Positions 60,739 to 64,000 of a stretch of 64,000 nucleotides of DNA are shown here, piece after piece. Under the pieces are notes generated by a model. It made no database searches. It was not told the DNA's origin and saw only the letters and a list, made by a program, of their open reading frames with translations. The stretch is from REEB76 sp963774895 (GTDB taxonomy: Bacteria > Pseudomonadota > Gammaproteobacteria > Natronospirales > REEB76). Both the position numbers and the translations under genes were made by a program. Position 1 is the stretch's first letter, and each line of letters starts with the position of its first letter. Where the stretch lies: NCBI GenBank assembly GCA_963774895.1, contig CAVZGN010000004.1, forward strand, positions 1-64,000, in the 5' to 3' direction.

Positions 60739-61820
60739 TTCACCAATACCTTGCCGTTGCGCACGAATGGCGGCTTCACCACGCGCGCCTTGAATAGCTT
60801 GCCACGTATGTCCACCTGCACAGAATCGCCGGCGCCCACCGGTACGCGCGCTAGAGCAATGGAACGTTCCATCGTAGGCGAGAACGTGCCGCTGGTGATC
60901 TCGCCTTCACCGGCGCCATCTGCCATCACTTTCTGGTGGCTGCGCATCACGCCCTTGTCTTCCAGCAGCAGTCCTACAAATTTGCGTTTCACACCGGCAT
61001 CGCGCTGGGCTTCGAGTGCGTAGCGGCCGATGAAAGCCCGATCCGCCGGTTCCCAGGCGATGGTCCAGTCGAGACCGGATTCCAGCGGCGTCACATGCTC
61101 ATCCATGTCCTGGCCGTAGAGGTTCATGGCAGCTTCCAGGCGCAGCGTATCGCGCGCACCGAGCCCGCAGGGCAGCACGCCCTGCTCTATGAGCGCCTGC
61201 CATAACGCCGTCGCCTGCCCGGGCGGCAACATGATTTCGAAGCCGTCCTCACCGGTATAGCCGGTGCGGGCGATGAAGAAACCACCAAACTTGAGTGCCA
61301 TGAACGGTTTGAGCGCTAGCGCCGGCGCGCGGACATCGGCGGGCAGTGCCTGCGCGGCTTTCTCGCGCGCCTTCGGTCCCTGGACCGCGATCATGGCGAG
61401 ATCCCGTTCGCTGATCCGCACATCGAATGCCTGCGCCTGCTCACCGATCCATGCCATATCCTTGTCGTGGGTGGCGGCGTTCACCACCATGCGGAAGCAG
61501 TCGTCGCGCAGGAAATACACGATCAGGTCGTCGATGACGCCGCCCTGCTCGTTGAGCATGCAGCTATAGAGCGCCTTGCCCGGTACGCGCAGCTTGTCCA
61601 CATCGTTGGCCAGCAGCATGCGCAGGAATTCGCGGGTCTTCGGGCCTTCAAGGTCTACCACCGTCATGTGCGAGACATCGAACATGCCGGCGTCGCGGCG
61701 TACCGCGTGGTGTTCCTGGATTTGCGAGCCGTAATTGACCGGCATGTCCCAACCGCCGAAATCCACCATGCGGGCGCCGGCGGCTACGTGCGTGTCATAT
61801 AAGACTGTGTGCTTGCCCAT
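60735..61820 (-). CDS. gcvT: Aminomethyltransferase, glycine cleavage T protein
   Basis: Transfers the aminomethyl carbon from GcvH to tetrahydrofolate, releasing ammonia. 361 residues from the ATG at 61820 (MGKHTVLYDTHVAAGARMVDFGGWDMPVNYG), which aligns with the family start; a GTG ten codons upstream would fall in the T run of a terminator-like hairpin. Typical segments: EHHAVRRDAGMFDVSHM, the folate-binding aspartate region in GALYSCMLNEQGGVIDDLIVYF-like sequence, RTGYTGEDGFEIMLPP, LGARDTLRLEAAMNLYGQDMDE and ITSGTFSPTMERSIALARVP. The stop codon is supplied by a REP element. Methylene-THF made here can feed ThyA. Confidence 0.97.
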   Translation of the reverse strand: MGKHTVLYDTHVAAGARMVDFGGWDMPVNYGSQIQEHHAVRRDAGMFDVSHMTVVDLEGPKTREFLRMLLANDVDKLRVPGKALYSCMLNEQGGVIDDLIVYFLRDDCFRMVVNAATHDKDMAWIGEQAQAFDVRISERDLAMIAVQGPKAREKAAQALPADVRAPALALKPFMALKFGGFFIARTGYTGEDGFEIMLPPGQATALWQALIEQGVLPCGLGARDTLRLEAAMNLYGQDMDEHVTPLESGLDWTIAWEPADRAFIGRYALEAQRDAGVKRKFVGLLLEDKGVMRSHQKVMADGAGEGEITSGTFSPTMERSIALARVPVGAGDSVQVDIRGKLFKARVVKPPFVRNGKVLVK

Positions 61821-61846
61821 GCGGATGGAAACCCAAGGTGATTGAA

Positions 61847-61876
61847 ACACAAAAGGCGGCGGGTGATCCCACCGCC
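61847..61876 (-). terminator. Terminator-like hairpin just upstream of gcvT
   Basis: On the minus strand: a GGCGGTGGG / CCCGCCGCC stem (one G-T pair) with loop ATCA, followed by TTTTGTGTTT. It lies about 27 bases before the gcvT start codon. It could end DUF885 transcripts or act as an attenuator for gcvT. Confidence 0.7.
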
Positions 61877-61877
61877 C

Positions 61878-61982
61878 TCGGACTCATATTCCGGTAAAAG
61901 GGCTGTATCGCAGGCGAAATAGCGCCTGCTAAGCTGCAAAATGATACCGGAAAGCTCCGGCCTGCACCACGCAGGCCGGTTG
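61878..61982 (-). promoter_or_regulatory. Hairpin-rich leader between DUF885 and gcvT
   Basis: Minus strand, in order: a perfect 9-bp hairpin CCGGCCTGC-GTGGT-GCAGGCCGG right after the DUF885 stop; TCCGGTATC; a perfect 7-bp hairpin GCAGGCG-CTATTT-CGCCTGC; GATAC; and TTTTACCGGA. TCCGGTA can pair with TACCGGA, or GTATC with GATAC, so alternative folds exist just ahead of the terminator-like stem. It does not match the glycine riboswitch consensus as I know it. Confidence 0.4.
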
Positions 61983-61984
61983 CT

Positions 61985-63793
61985 TCAGGTATGTGCCGGC
62001 TCGGGTTTGCCTGCCAGACTGTCCTGGATCCACTGATTTACAACTTGCTTCAGGACCGTAAGCGGCAGGTTGCCGTGTTCCAGTACTGCTGCATGGAATG
62101 CCTTGATGTCGAACTTGGGCCCCAGTGCTTGCTCCGCCTGTTTGCGCAGATTCTGGATCTCAATCTCGCCGATCATGTAGGACAAAGCCTGTCCGGGCCA
62201 GGCGATGTAGCGGTCCACCTCGGTGTTGATGTTCTGCAGGCTCAGGGCAGTGTTGTCCTCGAAATACTTGACGGCTTGCGCACGGGTCCAGCCTTCGGAA
62301 TGCATGCCGGTGTCCACTACCAGGCGTACCGCACGCCACATCTGGTAATCCAAATAGCCGAACTTGGAATACGGGTTGTCGTAGAGGCCCACCTCATTGC
62401 ACAGGGTTTCGGTATACACCGCCCAGCCTTCCCCGTAGGAGCTGTAATAATCGAAGCGCCGGAAATCCGGCAGGTCGTGCATCTGCATGGCGATCGGGAT
62501 CTGCAACTGGTGACCCGGCCGGCCTTCGTGGCAGGTGAGCACCTGGATGTCGTATTTCGGACGGCTTTCGGGCTTGTACAGATTCACGGCCATGTAACCC
62601 GCTACGCTGAAATCACCGGCGGGTGGCACCGAGTAGGCTGGATAGGTATCGGGAGCCAGTGACGCCGGAATCGGATATACGCCGTAGGGCACGCGCGGCA
62701 GCAGCCATATGGGGAAATACTGCACCAGGTGCGGGTCCACGGTCTTGGCTGCAGCGCGATAGGCTTCCAAAAGATCCTGCGGGTTCTTGTAATAGAAGCG
62801 CGGATCGGTGCGCAGGTAATGCAGGAAATCCTGGTAACTGCCTTTGAAACCCACCTGCTTGAAGATTTTTTCCATCTCCGCATGGATCTCGGCGACCTTC
62901 TGCAATCCCAGCTGGTGGATCTGCTCCGGCGTCATGTCGGTGGTGGTGTAGCGCCGCACCTGAAAGGCATAATAGGCCTTGCCGTTGGGCAGGGACTCGG
63001 CGGCAATGCTGGTGCGGCAGCGAGGCAGATAATCTTCATCGTAGTATTTCTGGAGTTTTTTGTAGGCTGGTACTACGACATTCATGATGGCTACCTTGGC
63101 GGCAGCACGCATCCGATCCTGTTCCGCCGCGGAGATGATCACGGGCATCTTCTTGAAAGGCGCATAGAAAGCGCTGTCTTCCGGATTGGCAACCACGTTG
63201 GCGGCGATCTGGTGCGGAATACGCTGCATCACCACCTTAGGTTCCGTCATGCCGTGCTTCACGCCCTCTTTGAGCAAGTCGATTGTCTGGCCCATGAAGA
63301 CATTTAGCGACTGCAGGCGCTTGATGTAGTTCTCGTAATCCTGTGTGTTCTCGAAACGCAAAGTTTGGGTAAGGGTGCTCAGGGTCTGGATGCCATCCAG
63401 CTGGTTCATGGGCATCAGGTAATCACCGAAACTGTACCCTTCGACCTGATCCTGATAGCGATATTCGAACAGGTCATAAGTGACTTGGTCTTCGCCTGTC
63501 AGCTGGCTGCGGTCAATGGCCGCCAGATCTTTGAGCGTCTGCAGGTTCTCAGCGTGCTCCCGGGCGATGGCCGTGAGGCTCACGTCCGGCCACACGCCAT
63601 CGTATTCGTGGAAGCCATCGGCTGAGGCCTCAAGCGGATGCTCACGCATCTCTCGCTGCCAAGAGGTCTTGACCAAGTTTCGCAAGGCAATGGTCGCTTG
63701 ATTGTCAGGCGCTTGATTTGCTGCCGCCCATATAGTGCCTGAGGCCGATAGACAGACAAACGAAGCTGCAAGAACAGATAGGATACGTTTCAT
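61985..63793 (-). CDS. DUF885 family exported protein (putative metallopeptidase-like)
   Basis: 602 residues with a signal peptide (ILSVLAASFVCLSASGTIWAA), likely periplasmic or outer-membrane associated. The family hallmark VLTCHEGRPGHQLQIPIAM holds two histidines and a glutamate, and YYSSYGEGWAVYTETLCNEVGLYDNP follows, a layout like M3/M32-type gluzincin sites. DUF885 members are generally annotated as uncharacterised or as carboxypeptidase-related. LWRAVRLVVDTGMHSEGWTRAQAVKYFEDN and the closing YMIGEIEIQNLRKQAEQALG are conserved. A strong AAGGAG ribosome site precedes the ATG. It is upstream of gcvT on the same strand but separated by hairpins. Confidence 0.88.
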   Translation of the reverse strand: MKRILSVLAASFVCLSASGTIWAAANQAPDNQATIALRNLVKTSWQREMREHPLEASADGFHEYDGVWPDVSLTAIAREHAENLQTLKDLAAIDRSQLTGEDQVTYDLFEYRYQDQVEGYSFGDYLMPMNQLDGIQTLSTLTQTLRFENTQDYENYIKRLQSLNVFMGQTIDLLKEGVKHGMTEPKVVMQRIPHQIAANVVANPEDSAFYAPFKKMPVIISAAEQDRMRAAAKVAIMNVVVPAYKKLQKYYDEDYLPRCRTSIAAESLPNGKAYYAFQVRRYTTTDMTPEQIHQLGLQKVAEIHAEMEKIFKQVGFKGSYQDFLHYLRTDPRFYYKNPQDLLEAYRAAAKTVDPHLVQYFPIWLLPRVPYGVYPIPASLAPDTYPAYSVPPAGDFSVAGYMAVNLYKPESRPKYDIQVLTCHEGRPGHQLQIPIAMQMHDLPDFRRFDYYSSYGEGWAVYTETLCNEVGLYDNPYSKFGYLDYQMWRAVRLVVDTGMHSEGWTRAQAVKYFEDNTALSLQNINTEVDRYIAWPGQALSYMIGEIEIQNLRKQAEQALGPKFDIKAFHAAVLEHGNLPLTVLKQVVNQWIQDSLAGKPEPAHT

Positions 63794-63903
63794 TACATCT
63801 CCTTCGAAATAACAGATATTAGCGAGTCGATAATTTAAATTTTATGCTGCTGTATTTCCTGGCAATGCATAGGTAAGGCTTTCGGGCATAATGAACACGA
63901 GAC

Positions 63904-63999
63904 TCAGTTCGCGTTCTTTAGTTCAAAAAACAGTAAAACCAATAGGATTATGGGTAGTATAAATCCAACCGATAGGAAATAAACAATCTCTTTGTCTGG
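63904..63999 (-). CDS. C-terminal end of a membrane protein (partial)
   Basis: The minus strand reads in frame from the window edge: PDKEIVYFLSVGFILPIILLVLLFFELKNAN, here 31 residues, then a TGA at 63904. One strongly hydrophobic helix (FILPIILLVLLFF) is followed by a short polar tail. The N-terminus lies outside the window, so no family can be named. It is 110 bases upstream of the DUF885 start on the same strand. The intervening sequence is AT-rich and may contain the DUF885 promoter. Confidence 0.4.
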   Translation of the reverse strand, partial: PDKEIVYFLSVGFILPIILLVLLFFELKNAN

Positions 64000-64000
64000 A

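Noticed and set aside
61845..61984. Glycine riboswitch upstream of gcvT
   Set aside because: The expected aptamer sequence elements were not found, so the region is reported only as a structured leader.

Overview
The window looks like metagenome-derived or draft DNA from a gammaproteobacterium, with a foreign, error-rich stub at its left end. From about 4,410 onward, gene content and order are gammaproteobacterial: gatCAB divergent from mreBCD-mrdA-rodA-mltB-rlpA-dacA-dat-ybeD-lipB-lipA, murU-amgK divergent from lptD-surA-pdxA-ksgA, then apaG-apaH. Intergenic repeats of the 'GGGAGCGGC...GCCGCGA' REP type and the 'CCCTCTCCC...GGGAGAGGG' type are common in Xanthomonadales and Pseudomonas relatives. 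I would place it near the Xanthomonadales/Nevskiales with low confidence. No rRNA, tRNA, CRISPR, transposase or prophage gene was seen.

Bases 1-4,410 hold tyrS (5' cut off), an ABC-F ATPase, a cold-shock protein, greB and a DHH phosphoesterase. All except the cold-shock gene are broken by several single-base indels. This block joins gatB in frame at about 4,410, replacing the GatB C-terminus. The simplest reading is a chimeric contig whose left end is low-quality sequence from another, perhaps desulfuromonad-like, bacterium.

4.4-22.2 kb: Gln/Asn-tRNA amidotransferase subunits, the cell elongation machinery (MreBCD, PBP2, RodA), periplasmic murein enzymes (MltB, RlpA, PBP5), D-amino acid aminotransferase and lipoate synthesis (LipB, LipA). 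Two Ser/Thr/Gly-rich lipoproteins follow, one with four copies of a roughly 105-residue repeat. 22.2-31.3 kb: MurU/AmgK murein recycling, LPS export (LptD), outer-membrane protein folding (SurA), PdxA, KsgA, a UspA protein, ApaG and ApaH.

31.3-40.2 kb: a tightly packed operon for the 2-aminomuconate branch of kynurenine breakdown (SDR, aminomuconate semialdehyde dehydrogenase, RidA-type deaminase, 3-hydroxyanthranilate dioxygenase, ACMS decarboxylase, cyclase-family hydrolase, kynureninase, kynurenine monooxygenase), ending with a sulfotransferase-like gene. Tryptophan dioxygenase is not in the window. 40.2-47.4 kb: rlmI-lgt-thyA-folA on the minus strand, then a DUF255 thioredoxin-domain protein carrying an in-frame palindromic repeat, SixA and a CHAD protein. 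47.4-54.7 kb: a frameshifted prolyl oligopeptidase, an ECF sigma/anti-sigma/DUF4097 set, and a tandem HtrA protease whose second protease domain is degenerate.

54.7-64 kb: a repeat-rich gap, a PfkB sugar kinase, DgkA, Tpx, a VOC protein, the glycine cleavage genes gcvT-gcvH-gcvP (with a REP pair between gcvT and gcvH and a hairpin-rich leader ahead of gcvT), a DUF885 protein, and the C-terminal end of a small membrane protein.
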